Below, in pieces: positions 1-12,393 of a DNA stretch of 64,000 bases (its first letter is position 1; every line of letters begins with the position of its first letter). The position numbers were made by a program, and so were the translations under genes. A model generated the notes under the pieces. The model ran no database searches. It was not told where the DNA came from and was given only the letters and a program-made list of their open reading frames with translations. Origin of the DNA: Artemia franciscana (lineage: Eukaryota; Arthropoda; Branchiopoda; Anostraca; Artemiidae); contig NC_088867.1 of NCBI RefSeq assembly GCF_032884065.1, positions 58,478,675 through 58,542,674 on the forward strand, written 5' to 3'.

Positions 1-790
1 ATTGAAAAAACGTTTTCATGTTTATTTTTTCATTGTTTTTTTTTATAGTAATACTAGAAAATCCTGTGCCCTTTTCATTGAATTTTTCTTCCCCCGTGAC
101 ATATTCCTCTAAGGAAAGATCCTCCCACATAGCCCCCTCCCATCAACCCCACCCCCAAACCAAAAAAATCCCCCTGAAAACGTTTGTACACTTCCCAATA
201 ACCATTACTGCATGTAAACACTAGTCAAAGTTTGTAAGTTGCAGCCCCTCCCCCAGGGACTGTGGGGGAGTAAGTCGTTCCTAAAGACATAGTTTGTATG
301 GTGTTCGACTATGAAGAACAAAATGGTTATCTCAAAATTTTGATCTGTTGACTTTTGGAAAAAAATGAGCGTGGGAGGGGGCCTAGGTGCCCTCTAATTT
401 TTTGGTCTCTTAAAAAGGGCACTAGAACTTTTTATTTTCGTTAGAATGAGCCCTCTTGCAACATTCTAGGACCACTTGGTAGATACGATGACCCTTGGGA
501 AAAAAAACAAAAACAAAAAAAAAAACAAACAAACAAACACGCACCTGTGATTTGTCTTCTGGCAAAAAATACGAAATTCCACATTTTGTAGATAGGAGCT
601 TGAAATTTTCTCTATAGGGAAATTTGGAAATTTTCTCTATATATTTTCTCTGATATGCCGAATGCGATGGTGTGATTTTCGTTAAGATTCTATGACTTTT
701 AGAGGGTGTTTCCCCCTATTTTCCAAAATAAGGCAAATTTTCTCAGGCTCTCAACTTTTGATGACAAAGACTAAATTTGATGAAACTTAT
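1..790. repeat. Interspersed repeat family A, copy 1
   Basis: This stretch matches 60236-60880 over most of its length. Both contain a run reading roughly 'ttcccaataaccattact', a 'cagggactgtgggggagt'-like segment, 'acaaaatggttatctcaaa' and 'taaaaagggcactagaac'. A shorter third copy lies at 43060-43245. No coding potential is visible; the small ORF at 18-224 is low-complexity and in repeat DNA. The left edge lies outside the window. It is non-coding mobile DNA of unknown class, and similarity between copies is the only evidence. Confidence 0.7.
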
Positions 791-1190
791 ATATTTAAAA
801 TCAGCATGAAAATTCAATTCTTTTGATGTATCTTTTAGCATCAAAATTCGGTTTTTAGAGTTTCGTTTACTATTGAGCCGGGTCGCTCCTCGAACTGTTA
901 CCACGTACTGTTTGATTTGATTTTGAAGAGCCTTGGAATTTAGTGTTTTTCACAAAACACGATGCATCTTTTTTGTAGCTTGACATTAAATTATAACTGG
1001 AAATAGTTTCAGATTGGAGTTTGTGTTATCAAACTGTTTTCAATGCATACCTAAAAATCAAACATTTCGTGGTAACGAACTGTAGTAAGGCGCGACCCCG
1101 CTCAATAGTAACCAAAACTCTAAAAACCGAAATTTTTATACCAATAGTTATATCAAAAGAATCCTATTTTAATGCGTATTTTAAATGGGT
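790..1190. repeat. Imperfect inverted repeat (fold-back) next to repeat A
   Basis: The left arm (about 800-950) is the reverse complement of the right arm (about 1040-1180). The left arm has 'gagtttcgtttactattgag' followed by 'gttaccacgtactgtttg'; the right arm has 'caaacatttcgtggtaac' followed by 'ctcaatagtaaccaaaactc'. A short related piece lies at 14905-14985. Probably a MITE-like or fold-back element; no transposase is present. Confidence 0.65.
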
Positions 1191-1309
1191 TATGAGGGGG
1201 TTACATGGGAGGATCTTCAAATGGAGGAATTTATCATGAAGGAAGACAATTTCCATGAAGGGGGCGCAGAATTTTCTATTATTATTAAAAAAAAACAATG
1301 AAAAAATAA

Positions 1310-1560
1310 TTTGTTTTCAACTGCAAGTATGGAGCAGCATTAAAACTTAAAACAAACAAAAAATATTACGTATATAAGGTTTTTTGTCTCCCCCACAATA
1401 CCTTGCTCTTAACGCTAAAGTAGTTTTAGTAATTTCAACAATTCATTCTACGGCCTTTGTGATTTAGGGGCCATTCTTAAAGATTTGGGACAAAATTCAA
1501 GCTTTAATGTAAAGAGCCAGGTATTGACGAGGGGGTAAACCCCGTCATATACGAAATAAA
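1310..1560. repeat. Fold-back element family B, degenerate copy
   Basis: The left arm contains 'ccttgctcttaacgctaaag' and the right arm 'ctttaatgtaaagagccagg', which are imperfect reverse complements. The loop includes 'cctttgtgatttaggggcc', which matches the loop of the copy at 59899-60200 in the opposite orientation. The right arm looks cut short after about 1555. Confidence 0.6.
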
Positions 1561-1863
1561 AATACACAAATATAAAAGTTCGTCACATAAGCTAATTCGT
1601 AAGGTACGTATGTTTATTACTAGCAAAACGTTTGAAAAAAAAAATCTATTTGCCTTTTCAAGTAACCAAACATCAGAGGGCAACTAAGCCTCCTCCCCCA
1701 TCCTTCTTTTTTTAGCAAAATTTTCCGATTAAAACTATGAGAAAGCCATTTAGCAAAATTAAATGAAATGCAAATTTTGTTTTATTTATTCATGAGCAGT
1801 GAGCCAAAATCAAAACATGGCTTAGTTAAAAAACGTTCAGAAATTAAATATATAAAAAAGTTC

Positions 1864-2119
1864 TTTTAACTGCAAGTAAGGGGCGACATTATAATTTAAA
1901 TTGAACAGAAATTATTCCGTATATGAAAGGGGTTGTCCCCTTGTCAACAACTCGCTCTTTATGCTAAAGTTTTTTTATTGTTTTAAACAGTAGAGTTGGG
2001 ACAAAGAGTCGAACTTTAGCGTAAAGAGCGGGGCGTTGAGAAGGGGACAACCCCTTTCATATATGGAATAACTTCCGTTCGTTTTAAGTTTTAATGTCGC
2101 TCCTTACATACAGTTAAAA
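1864..2119. repeat. Fold-back element family B, well-preserved hairpin
   Basis: About 107 bp at 1864-1970 pair with 2012-2119. The ends read 'ttttaactg' and 'cagttaaaa', and the inner arms carry 'ggggttgtcccc' and 'ggggacaacccc'. The loop is only about 40 bp. The arms are about 85-90% complementary by eye. This is a palindromic non-autonomous (MITE-like) element without coding capacity. Confidence 0.8.
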
Positions 2120-2990
2120 AAATTGTTTTGTTTTTTTATTTAATCCCTCATAGGATTAGACTTTGGTTGCCTAAAAATCCTTTATAGGATCATGGTTGGA
2201 ATGAACCCTGACCCATAGTAACTGAAAAATTAAAAACTTTAAAAAAAAAAATCTGTCACGTGAAGAAGAATTACCATGTGAAGCTGTTTCAGGAGTGGTA
2301 ACTATTACTTCGAAAAATGTTAAGGGGAAAAGTTTGCTGCTAATAAACGGCTTGAGGAAATTTCAAAAAACGCCCTGAAAACCCCGAAAATGTGGTCACA
2401 TCAAAATAAACACCATTGGAATTATCATAGCCGAAAACCCTATTTAAGAGAATTAAATCCCCCCTCCCATCAGGAGCAGCAAGAAAATCGCTTTTTCGCG
2501 TGGGAAGCAAGTGATGTTTCTCCTTTCTTTCTTTTTTTTTTGTTATTCTAAGAATCAGAATATAGTTACCCCAAATCCTTCTAGGATTAGTTTAAGGATT
2601 AGACAAAGGATGCTTAAATAGCCATTCCACTATACAAAATATAATAATAAAAAAAATTGGAAACTGCAATAGGAATAGATCATCCTATCCGTACTAATTT
2701 AATTCATACTATCCCATCTCTACTAATCTGTGTCATACCATCCCATCACATCTATTCTACATCACCTAAATCACCTTACTAATCTAAATATCACTACTAG
2801 CGGTAATAGCATTCCTTATTTTTTTCGGACCCGATTCTCTTCTTGACAGATTTTTCGGTTAGTCTGTAAGTCTCGTTTCTGTAGATTTGGTTCGTATCAT
2901 GAGATGAAAAGAGTTGTAGCTGGGTTATTCTCCTTTCCTCTATCTAATTCAAGGTGCAAAAAAATTTAACAAAAAGAAAGAAAAGGCCAT
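2120..2990. other. AT-rich non-coding stretch
   Basis: No gene is visible. It contains a patch of cryptic repetition at 2680-2790 built on variants of 'accatcccatc' and 'tactaat', and a piece near 2205-2300 that faintly recalls the fold-back at 790-1190 ('catagtaactgaaa'). Confidence 0.5.
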
Positions 2991-2999
2991 ACTGGAGTA

Positions 3000-5510
3000 T
3001 CAGACTCAGTCTCCGAGCTTTTCAGATTAAAAACAAATTTATTACATCTTCTGTTTTCGGCAGTTCGTTCCTGTATACTTGCATAAGCAACAGCGCCTCA
3101 AACCTCTCCTCAGACGTTGTGCTTCTGAGTGCAGAACACATTATGTCGACCTTGGAGAAAATTGTCTCTACCTCACATGTTGAAACTGGAAGCGTCGCAA
3201 GGATTGTGAGCAATGCAAAGATGTTCAGAAAAATCTGCTCCTGACAGCCGATGAGAGCCGAAATAGCCTTCTTCGGCTACTCCGTTGCTACCTTCGACCA
3301 GTGGCTCTTCCATATCTGGAATTTCATTTTCAAATCACTTCATGCGCAAGTTGAAAGGTCCTTGTACTTCTCGTACTCTTCCTTCAGATCGTCGCAATTC
3401 TTGCGATGGGCAATTGTTGGAAATAGTGATGAAAGTTTAGCCGCATGAGGAAAATGGGAGTTGTATCTTACCGGGAAATGAAGAATGGCTCTAATGGCTG
3501 GGATGAATGCTGCCATCCTGCATTGGCTTTCTGGATCCAGATTCGGTACTCCCGTTCGGTACACAGAGCGCGAGGCTATGCGCGGTTGGAGGACTTTTAT
3601 GGCAACATTGATGTTTTTGCCATGTTCTCGACTTCCGTATAGAGACACTGGAACTCAGTTTTTGCACGGGCTCACATTTCCTCTATTGTTGTCTTGACGC
3701 TGCTTATGGCTTCATTAGAGATGAAAACGAATTCAAGCAGACCAGTCCAATCAACGTATCTGGTTTCTAAATGCAAGAACATAGTAGATGTGCTTTACTG
3801 CTGGCCTCTCGGTCAAGCCAGCCTTCCATCTCACCCAGAAAAGAAATAATAGACGACAAGGAATCCCAGAACCGACTAATTGCCCCATGCCTCTCTATAA
3901 ATCTTGTGGTACAAAGACCAATCAGGGTCTCAGCTCTACAGTTGCCTGACATTAGATGTTTCTTCAGAAGCTTTGTTCGTTTGGCACTCGAGCTGAAATG
4001 ACAAATAGTTTCTTGTACGACATCTTGCACATTCCGTAGAATTGGGACAGAAGCTGTCTTCGAGCACGAAAGATTAGTGGCAGGGCTTACGCAATGAAAT
4101 TAATCTGCAAGTTGGTAACTACGCTTTGTTTCACCCCATTTACCAAGCATGATATGCTAGCGGCTTTGTTATAACCTTGGCCGATGCACTTTGTCATGTA
4201 TAAGCCAAATTTGGTGACTTCACTTAAAAGTAGTGTGCTGAGGCTTTTGCCGTCTAGCCTTTCTTCAAAATTTTGGCTGGTGTTGGTCTTTTCATCTTCA
4301 GAGAGCCCCGCTAAGGTTTGAAAAGCGTCGAATATGGCAACAGGATCTTCTCGGACTACGTAACCCTTTTCTGATTTGTAAACATAACGATACCCTACTA
4401 CCATGACTTCCCTTGTCTGTCTATTTGTGGATTCGTCAGCAATGAGACACCAAACTCTTGCTGTGTTCTCTTTTCTGACTGCTTCGGAGTTTATAAGTTC
4501 TCCACCCGATTAGTTAATTTTGGATCTGCTTACTGGTGAATTTTTTGTTTCCGGGTGTAGTATCTACAACCCTTTGAATCAGCGAATCACCCCCATGAAC
4601 ACGATACCGAAGTAGGTGACGGAAATTACCATCATTTTCTGCTGCGAATAAAATAGGCCCCTGATTATCGAGTTTACCATCGATAATCGGTAGCCATGGA
4701 GGGGTATATTCTGTTCCCCGCAAAGTTTAGTTGTTTCCACAATGCTTGTAAATAGTTCACGGTTCTGGTGTAATTGTTTTATTCTTTCAGAGTCCAAGGC
4801 ATTCCTGATATCTTGATGGTCTTGCTTGAACGAAGCTAAAAGCGCTACAACTCTGCACTGGTGATTCATATGATACTGTGAATTGGCATGTTTTGTAAGT
4901 GCGCCATCTTTTCCAGTTAGATTTGAGTGGTCTTTTTGGGGGGTTTAAAAGACGACCCGACGCATTTTTTGCCCCCCCCCCCACTCCTACCCCCAGACAG
5001 AGCCAACCACCCTCCATTACTATTGGAGATTCTCATTATGACACAAACACTATACCAAAGTCTCTCAATTTCTTGGTAACGGCTCACCACAAGCCAGGAA
5101 AATCGATGGGAAGTCGAAGAGTAAGTTCACCCCCCTTTCGTCTTTGTATTGAAGTCGGAACTTCGGCTTGGTTCTTTGGCTTCCATCTTTCGTTAAGAAA
5201 AAATGCAATATCTCCAGATGTTAGTTGGTTTGTTTCTTTTAGTATCACTGCGAAACCGAAGTCAGAGAAGGGTGTGATGCCAGTGTCAAGCGAGGAGGAT
5301 GTGCTGCTGCTTGGGTGTGTCATCTCCGTCTGCTGCATCTTGAATATTGTGTCATCTCTCGATCCTTCTGTGAGCTGATCAGAATGTTTCACTTTAATGA
5401 GTGTCAGAATTGTGGGAAAAAGTTGGTAGTGACAGCTTGTTGTCCTTGGTGGAGCTGGTAGACAGTGTCTCTGTAGTCGAATCTGTGTGAGAACCAGAGG
5501 CAACGAGTAA
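3000..5510 (-). pseudogene. hAT-superfamily transposase relic (P52/ZMYM1-like, TTF zinc-finger type)
   Basis: Consecutive minus-strand pieces in several frames read as one transposase from about 5510 down to 3020. At 5200-5090 lies an N-terminal part with 'LTSGDIAFFLNERWKP' and 'RLPIDFPGL'. The 4869-4579 piece has 'LLASFKQDHQDIRNALDSER' and 'LCGEQNIPLHGYR'. The 4404-4087 piece has 'KCIGQGYNKAASISCLVNG', matching the GQGYDGAA block of this family. The 4030-3767 piece has 'LCTTRFIERHGAI', matching the family's C-TRW-ERH block. The 3648-3340 piece has 'RIASRSVYRTGVPNLDPES'. The 3213-3022 piece has 'LATLPVSTCEVETIFSKV', the hAT C-terminal dimerisation motif. Several frameshifts and stops separate the pieces, so it is inactive. 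I could not find terminal inverted repeats or a target duplication with confidence. An exapted host gene is possible but unlikely given the frame breaks. Confidence 0.85.
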
Positions 5511-6380
5511 CGGCAAACTTGAAGTTATCGTCAGAGTTTTTGAATTTTTGAGGGGAATTTTTGAAGTAGTTTTTGACGGAAACGACAGATTTAAGGCATC
5601 TGAAAGAAATTTTATTGTTTTTTTTCTTGTTAAAGAAAACTCTTTAAAAATATAATAGTGAAGGTAGGTGACCCAAAATAATTGATATTTTTCTCAACAC
5701 TCGTCGACAATAAATTGACAGTGTCTTGACAAAATTACTTTTCTGAGTTAGCTTTTTTTCTAAACAAATTTATAAGGTTTCGTTAATTCTGTTTGATCAG
5801 TATATTGACCTCAAGCGCTCAATCAAGTCCTAAATGATAAAATCTGAGCATTCCTCTCGTTAGAACCAGTTAGGTCATTTTTCTTTGTAAAATTTCCCGT
5901 TAAGCAGTGAAAAATAAGAAAAACATTCTCAAAAATACACCCTAAGTAGAGATTCAGCGTTTTCTTGATGAAACTGAAAATGGATGGTCTTGGATGTTTT
6001 GCCTCATCTCAGTTTAGGGCGTTTTGCCGAAACACGGTCAAAATACTGTTCAAGCGTGTGTTGAACAGCCAAGACCCCCTTTATAATGTGTCTCCCCTCG
6101 CGTGACCCATCCTTATCATAACCCTATCAATGACTCCCAGAAACCGTACCGTAAATTGATGGGCTCTTAAGAAAGAGAATAAAAAAATCTGCCAAAAACA
6201 GAAAAAACAATCTGAAGATGAAGATCTAGCAAGTTTAATTATATCATTAATTTTTTCTGAAAACGAGGTTTATCTTATAATTTTATGACGAAATGATTCG
6301 TAAACTGATCGTGCAATCGTTTTCATTTCTTCTCTAGCAGATCAAGAGCAAGATCTTGGATAAGGGGGCCACTGGACCAA
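5511..6380. other. AT-rich non-coding stretch
   Basis: No gene or clear repeat seen. A GC-richer patch at 6360-6410 ('ccactggaccaagggcgcc') resembles hAT subterminal sequence and could be the 5' edge of the transposon above, but I found no matching partner near 2.9 kb. Confidence 0.4.
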
Positions 6381-7560
6381 GGGCGCCAATGTGACTCGAG
6401 GTGGGCACCAAATTAAAAATACCAACAACCAAAGGAAATACTACTCTTGATCTGATTTGCACGAATATGCACACTTTCTATAGCTCACCTATTCCTTTGT
6501 CCCCTTTAGGAGGAAGTTACCATTTTTGATCCAGTCAAATGAACCACCTGCAAAGTTTAAAAGGCTCTTTAACAATTTTTTCTCACCCAACGAAATGTTA
6601 GCCCCCTTAGAATTTGCCAGAGGTGGTTCTAGACGTAGGGCTGGGGGGGGGGGAGGGCTGCCGTCCCCCAGTACATCTGAAGTTTGATATTGAATCCTTT
6701 CTTTTCATATTCTACACTCCGGTGGTATATATTGCCCCCCCCCTAAATTATGAGGCCTAAAACCATTACTGCTCCAGGTAGCGACTCTTGAAAGTTTTAA
6801 GCCGGTATGAAAAGTTTTTCTTAGCCCCTTTTGGGCCCCATATTTGGGTTCTGAACCCAGCTAAAAAATGATTTTCAGTCTGTTTTTATACCTATTTTTT
6901 AGGGTCCCAATTTCCTCTTCAGTTGTTTCTTACATTGGGATCTTCGTGGGCCCAGGAATTCAAGGATACAAATTTCAAACCAATTGAAAAAAAATTGTTC
7001 TTTTAGGGTTTCATCCAAGAGGGACCCGTATCTCCCACTAAAAGTTCATTTGTAGATTAGGGCTCTCTTGACCTAATTGGTCTAAAGCGTTGTGAGCCGT
7101 TTCAAACAAAATTTGCTGGTGCTTTTTTTGCCCCTTTGTCATGTTTTATTTTCAGGGTATTCAAATTTCTCTTTGATTTTTAAATCTGTATTTAGGTCCT
7201 CTTAGCCAAATTACTTAAGGACATAAGTTTCGATTCAATAAAAAAAAAAATGGAACTTTTTGCTTCCCATTTTGTGTGGGCCTTTAACCCCATATGACTT
7301 TTGTTCATTATATGCATTTGTCTCTGAAACTTACGGCTGTAAAGTTCAACCTAATCAGTCACAAAAATTTCTTAGACCATTCCCGAAGTCCTAAGGTCCT
7401 CTCACTCCCACAACCAATGGGGTTGCCCTCTTGGCGAAATAACGGTGCCTGAAAGTTTAGATTAGATCGCAAACCCAAGAATGAAACATGTCCCCTTTGT
7501 CAAATGCAAAGCCTGTTTGCAAACAAGTGATGATTTGCATTATTTTGGCTTTTGTCCCCC
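6381..7560. repeat. Faint, highly diverged repeat cluster
   Basis: Several spots share a loose pattern: 'aagtttnaanccaattgaaa'-like text followed by 'ccccttttgggcccc'-like text (about 6795-6840, 6975-7030, 7080-7140, 7225-7275, 7340-7400). Old tandem or interspersed copies are likely, but individual units cannot be delimited by eye. No coding potential. Confidence 0.3.
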
Positions 7561-9320
7561 GAGGTTGTGAGGTTATTTTACGGAGGAATATTTATTGGAC
7601 ATTCGGGTAATTTAGAACGAAATGGCTGTCTTCAAAATTATAACCGGATCTGTTGGAGGTATAGGGGATAAAATATTCTAAAAAACAGAGTTGGTGAAAA
7701 GAACATGAGAGTGGGATGACTGCCCTCCGATCACTTGTGATTCTTATAAAAGATACACCAACTTTCAGTTTGCAATCAAATGCGCCTCCTTCAAAGTTTC
7801 AAAAACCCTCCCTTTCATGCAGAGTGGTCGGAGGTTAAAAGAGTGAAGGAGGAAACAAACAATACACTGAACAAATATGAATCTTTACAATGTTAACACT
7901 ATACCAATGCCTCTGATTGTATTGAGAAAATCAGCCGTTTTCTTGCAGTTTCATTGGGTAATTTGCTTCCCACTTCGTCCGTAAAACACCGAACGTAAAA
8001 GGGGCTGTAGGAGCGCTAAGTCATAGCGCTGAGGCTCTGTTTTCTCCTTCACGTAACTGTCGAGTGTTTATTATCAGACGCTGAAATGGGGTTGCTTCAC
8101 AGTTGTCCCCCTCTGGCTAATAGTCTAAAAACCTAGTCGAATAAAATAAAATTTTAGTTGCCAGTCCATACACACATACTTTAATCCTTATTATTAGAAA
8201 ATCTAGGACATATGACTGTTCTAATTTGTCTGACCAAATTTATAGTTTCAAACCATTTGTTTGCTAAATGGCTAAATTAATGTTTTGCTTAGCAACTTTG
8301 CATGACGTATCTGGTTTAAATTCTCATCAGCTCCTTCGTTCTGTAATATCATACCAGAATCAAGAAATTTAGTTGCAATACTTGTGTGCTAGTAATTTAT
8401 TCTAAAGGTGATTAAAAATTAGCAGAAGGCAATGTTTAAGCACTCGCTTTGTTTTTGGGTTTTCATCTTGTTCGGTAAGCGTTATCTTTAATAAAAGAGC
8501 ATTTCAAATTATATAAAATTTAAATGAAATTTTCATGTGTAGCCCATAAATGAAATTTTTGTATTCTAACCTAATTCAAAATTATTCCATTTTTTGGCGT
8601 ATGCCTCCTTTTTCCTTGACAAAAAAGGAGACAAATCCCAGGTCCCATGTTATAGCTCCATAAGATGATTTTCTTCTGTTATTCGTAATTGCAACAGGAC
8701 CTGACAAACCAGACAAACGCCTCTTATTGGCGTATGTCAATTTTTTTTCTTTTTTCAACGGTACGAGAATTGACAATTCTGACTCTACCATTTGATTCCT
8801 CGTGCTAAGTTGACTCTTGACATATAGACAGCTCATTTTCGACCAAAATGGCATATGTCGTCCTTTTACTAATGCCAGCCAAGCTATCCCAAAATGATGT
8901 CCCGGCAGGCACCTATGTCTTATTTTGTTTTAAGAGGAGGGAACAAAATGGTTAAAATATGTAAGATATATAGTAGATCTAAGAAATTGCAATAAAAGCA
9001 GTTAAGATCTAGAGTCTTTTGGGGAGGGGACTAGAAACCGAAAATGTTGCCTTTCCCTGTGTACGGGCAGTCCCTCGATAATTAAGGAACTTGATTGCGT
9101 TTAGCCAAACATAAGCACAATATTCTTTTGCAATTTTGGGCGACTTTTTTTTGACAAAATTGACCCAATTTTGGGGGAGGTAGTACAGCTCCAATAAAGC
9201 ACCTCTTTCAATTCAAAATCTAGAATTTAAAACCTGAAAAATTCTTTTCTTTTTTTTAAATTTTAGACTTGATTGTAAAAACAAAATTAGGGTGCACCTT
9301 TTTCAGGGAAGAGTTTGATT
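7561..9320. other. Non-coding stretch, nothing recognised
   Basis: Short ORFs such as 8582-8854 (minus) and 9009-9194 (minus) show no family motif and no splice-consistent context. I see no gene, RNA or clear repeat here. Confidence 0.5.
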
Positions 9321-9329
9321 TTTGGATGA

Positions 9330-9720
9330 GTTGTAGGTTAACCTTTAACGTAAAGAGAAAGGGGTGAGGTAAGTGAGAGCCCTTCCCCCACTTCTCCAAA
9401 CGTAGGATTAAATAATATCAATGTTAGGACTTATAACTAAGGATATTATTACTGACCGAAATTCAATTAAAAAATTTAACATTCGACGCATGACAAAATG
9501 AAGAGAATTTCATTCTATATATGAGGAGGGGCCGACGCCCTTCTATTCCCTCTTATTTGTTCTATTGTCTTACTTATACGTTTCAGACTATGATGAGATA
9601 TGTATAACTTGTTGGAACCGAAGTGCAAAGAGCGAGGATAATACCCCTCCTTTACAGGATGGTTTCTATTCGTTAGATTAACACGTTGCTCTTTATATTC
9701 ATTTGTAAAACAACATTTTA
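9330..9720. repeat. Diverged fold-back family B copies
   Basis: Phrases typical of family B recur here: 'taacgtaaagagaaagggg' near 9348, 'gaggaggggccgacgccc' near 9522, 'gcaaagagcgagg' near 9628 and 'gttgctctttatattcat' near 9685. Pairing is weaker than in the copy at 1864-2119, so one or two decayed copies are likely. Confidence 0.45.
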
Positions 9721-11580
9721 AAAATTTATTTTCCCACATCCAAAGAGTTGTGCACTTGAGCAACCCCCCCCCCCAAAGGTTTGAATAGTTGGGGTAGGAC
9801 TTGAGGTACATACTTTTGACTCAGTCTTAGACGTCCAAGAACAAGTGGGATCAATTCTGACCATTTGTATCATTTCTGTCCTTCCGTGCAACACTTCTTA
9901 TCTTACTAAAGAATTAAATTAAAGTACTAAAATTCAAACTTAAAAATGTTCCAAATTAAAAATATAGATAGATTTTAAGTGTTAATATAACTATAACTAA
10001 ATTTGCGTATTTAAACTAAGGAGAAAGCACTTAAATCACCAATGTCATCTGCGAATGCATGAGGATGGTTAACAGCTGATTAGTTTATCGAGAGGTTGAA
10101 GGAGAGTATTTCTTGAGGTTGAAGGAGAGTATCAAATACTTTTTAGAGCCTAATATGCAATTAATATAGGATAATAGGCTAATACGCTCTCTTTTTTTGT
10201 GATTTATTTCTTGTAGACTATGGAAAGCTAAAATTGTGCAGCGCGATTTATTTATTAGTGACTGACAGGTGATTGCGACAACCACTATTGCTTACCGTTT
10301 GATGCATTAATAAATAAATAATTAAATAAAGATTCTGTTATTCCCCTAACAGCAATGACCAAGCAGTAATTAATTAAAATCTTAAAGTAATTAATTAGTT
10401 AAATCGATCATCTCTTCTAGGACTCTGTTTTAAATGGACTCAGATGGTCACGTCGGCAAGTCCGATGCCGACAAGTCCATTTACCCCCGACTACACAAAT
10501 GATGGCAAAAATGTTAAAATGGACCAAGATGAGAAGAAAAGAGAAAAGCCGACATGGGAACTGGAGGTGATTTCATTTCTTATATAACAACCTACCGCTG
10601 CAAAAGAGAAACGGAGGTCATAGCCCTATTTTAAAATGGATTTCACTCATTTATATATATCTAATTATACATACCATTTTTATATGAAGCACTAAGGTGT
10701 ATGTGCACAGGGGAAGGGTATAAATGTCCGTGTCCCTTTTTTATGATGTATACGATTTGTGCTTCAAAGTCCCTTCTTTCCAAGTAATTCAACTATCTTC
10801 AAAAGTTTTTTCGAACCTTTGCTCAATCGAGAATACCAGTCTACCCGAAAAAAAAGTTCAGGCATACTTGGGAGCAAAGTATAATCAATCCAAAGCCTTT
10901 TTTTCTGGTGATGGAAGTAAAACTGGCCTAGCTTTTCATAGATTATTTCCGTTATTTGCAACTATCTTAAAGCTACCTTACTGTTTTTCGTGAAAAGACA
11001 ACTTTTCATGGCAGATGGCAGATGGCAGACTGGAAGTGAATCCAGTCTGCTGGTAGAAAGTGTTTCTAGGGAGTATTTTTTTGTGCTGAATTCAAATTAT
11101 TACCCTCAGAGCTTTAATGAAAATTCTGATTCTAAATTTAACTATTAAGTAGCTTTTTTGGAAACCTTGCAAGACAATGACTGAGATCACTTATTAACAC
11201 AGCTTGGTAAATAAAAATTAATTATAGCAACGGGAGCGTAGTCAATTTTTAAAAAATTTGCTTTTCCACCAGTTACTGCGACTAGCAGTATAAATTGTTT
11301 GAGCCTGTCCTTTTAGCCAGCTAACATTCCTTACAGCTTACATTAGGTCCTGCATCAGCCTTTAGTTTTCATGGACAAACTCTATTTTTTGAACATTATA
11401 GGCGTTTTCGGGCTGAAAAACCTCTTCCTAGCTAATTTATCTACTATGGGTTGCCTCCCCGTAGTAGCATAATATTTGTAGGCATGAATATATAGTGAGA
11501 CGGAGGTAATAGGCTTGGGACTTTCTGTGCAGGATATCGAATCTTGTTGATAGAAGAGCATCACCACGTGCTAAAAATCA
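9721..11580. other. AT-rich non-coding stretch with two small hairpins
   Basis: No gene recognised. Two perfect short hairpins stand out. The first is nested: AAATGGACT (10432-10440) pairs with AGTCCATTT (10474-10482), enclosing GTCGGCA (10452-10458) and TGCCGAC (10466-10472). The second is GCAGACTGGA (11025-11034) pairing with TCCAGTCTGC (11041-11050), preceded by three copies of 'gcagatg'-like sequence. Confidence 0.5.
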
Positions 11581-11778
11581 TGTTGTGACCAAGATGGGCC
11601 CAGGATTGCACAAAGCCTCCAACTTACTGGAGGTCCCAGGGACTTCTTGCTATCCGGTTCTAAGCCAGCTTAAGCGCTTCGGTGTAGACTTGAGAAGATA
11701 TGTTGGTCCCCGTCCTGCACTGATATCCAGGATCATTGCTTTTCCTGAGGCCAAAATAATTTCAAGGATTTAAAGAAC

Positions 11779-12393
11779 ATGAAAATTGGAACTTGGAATG
11801 TTACGACATTAAAAAATGACTATCGCATCGACATTTTGACTGACAAATTCAGACAGTTTGAACTGGATTTAATAGGAGTTTCAGAAACTCATATCCCAGG
11901 GGTAGGAAGCATGAATATAGGTGACATAGAATTTGTTTACTCAGGCAGGAAGGATGGGATACATAAACAGGGATTAGGGCTCATGATGACTAAGGAAGCT
12001 GCTAAGTCTTGTTTAGGCTGGGAAGGTATTAATAATAGAATACTAATTGCTCATTTTATGACTAAAAAGTTCAGGATATCAGTTATAATAGTATATGCCC
12101 CTGTTGAACCAACTGATGGAGATACTAGTGACTCAGATGAATTTTACTTACAGTTACAGGAGAAAATAGACAGGGTACCAGGTAGAAATATGTTGTTTTT
12201 GCTAGGAGATTTTAATGCCCAGATTGGTAGAAATAGGGATAGATGGTATCCTAGCCTAGGTAAATTTGGCGTAGGAAGAGAAAACAGTAATGGCTATAAA
12301 CTTTTGCAATTTCGTAGGCATAACAACCTAGTTATAACCAATAATGTGTTTGGTCACAAAATGGCCCATAAGTTGATATTCACGTCATGGTAA
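11779..12393 (+). pseudogene. LINE APE-type endonuclease domain
   Basis: This open frame of 204 codons covers nearly the whole endonuclease domain of the LINE. Visible blocks are the N-terminal Asn motif (GTWNVTTL), the catalytic Glu (SETHIPG), VYAP and GDFNAQIG. The last blocks, with the Asp-His motif (here KDHH rather than SDH), lie in a different frame after 12393, so the domain is split by a frameshift. It normally nicks target DNA to prime reverse transcription. Confidence 0.85.

Noticed and set aside
4899-5378. 159-codon plus-strand ORF
   Set aside because: It overlaps the minus-strand hAT transposase relic and shows no motif of its own.
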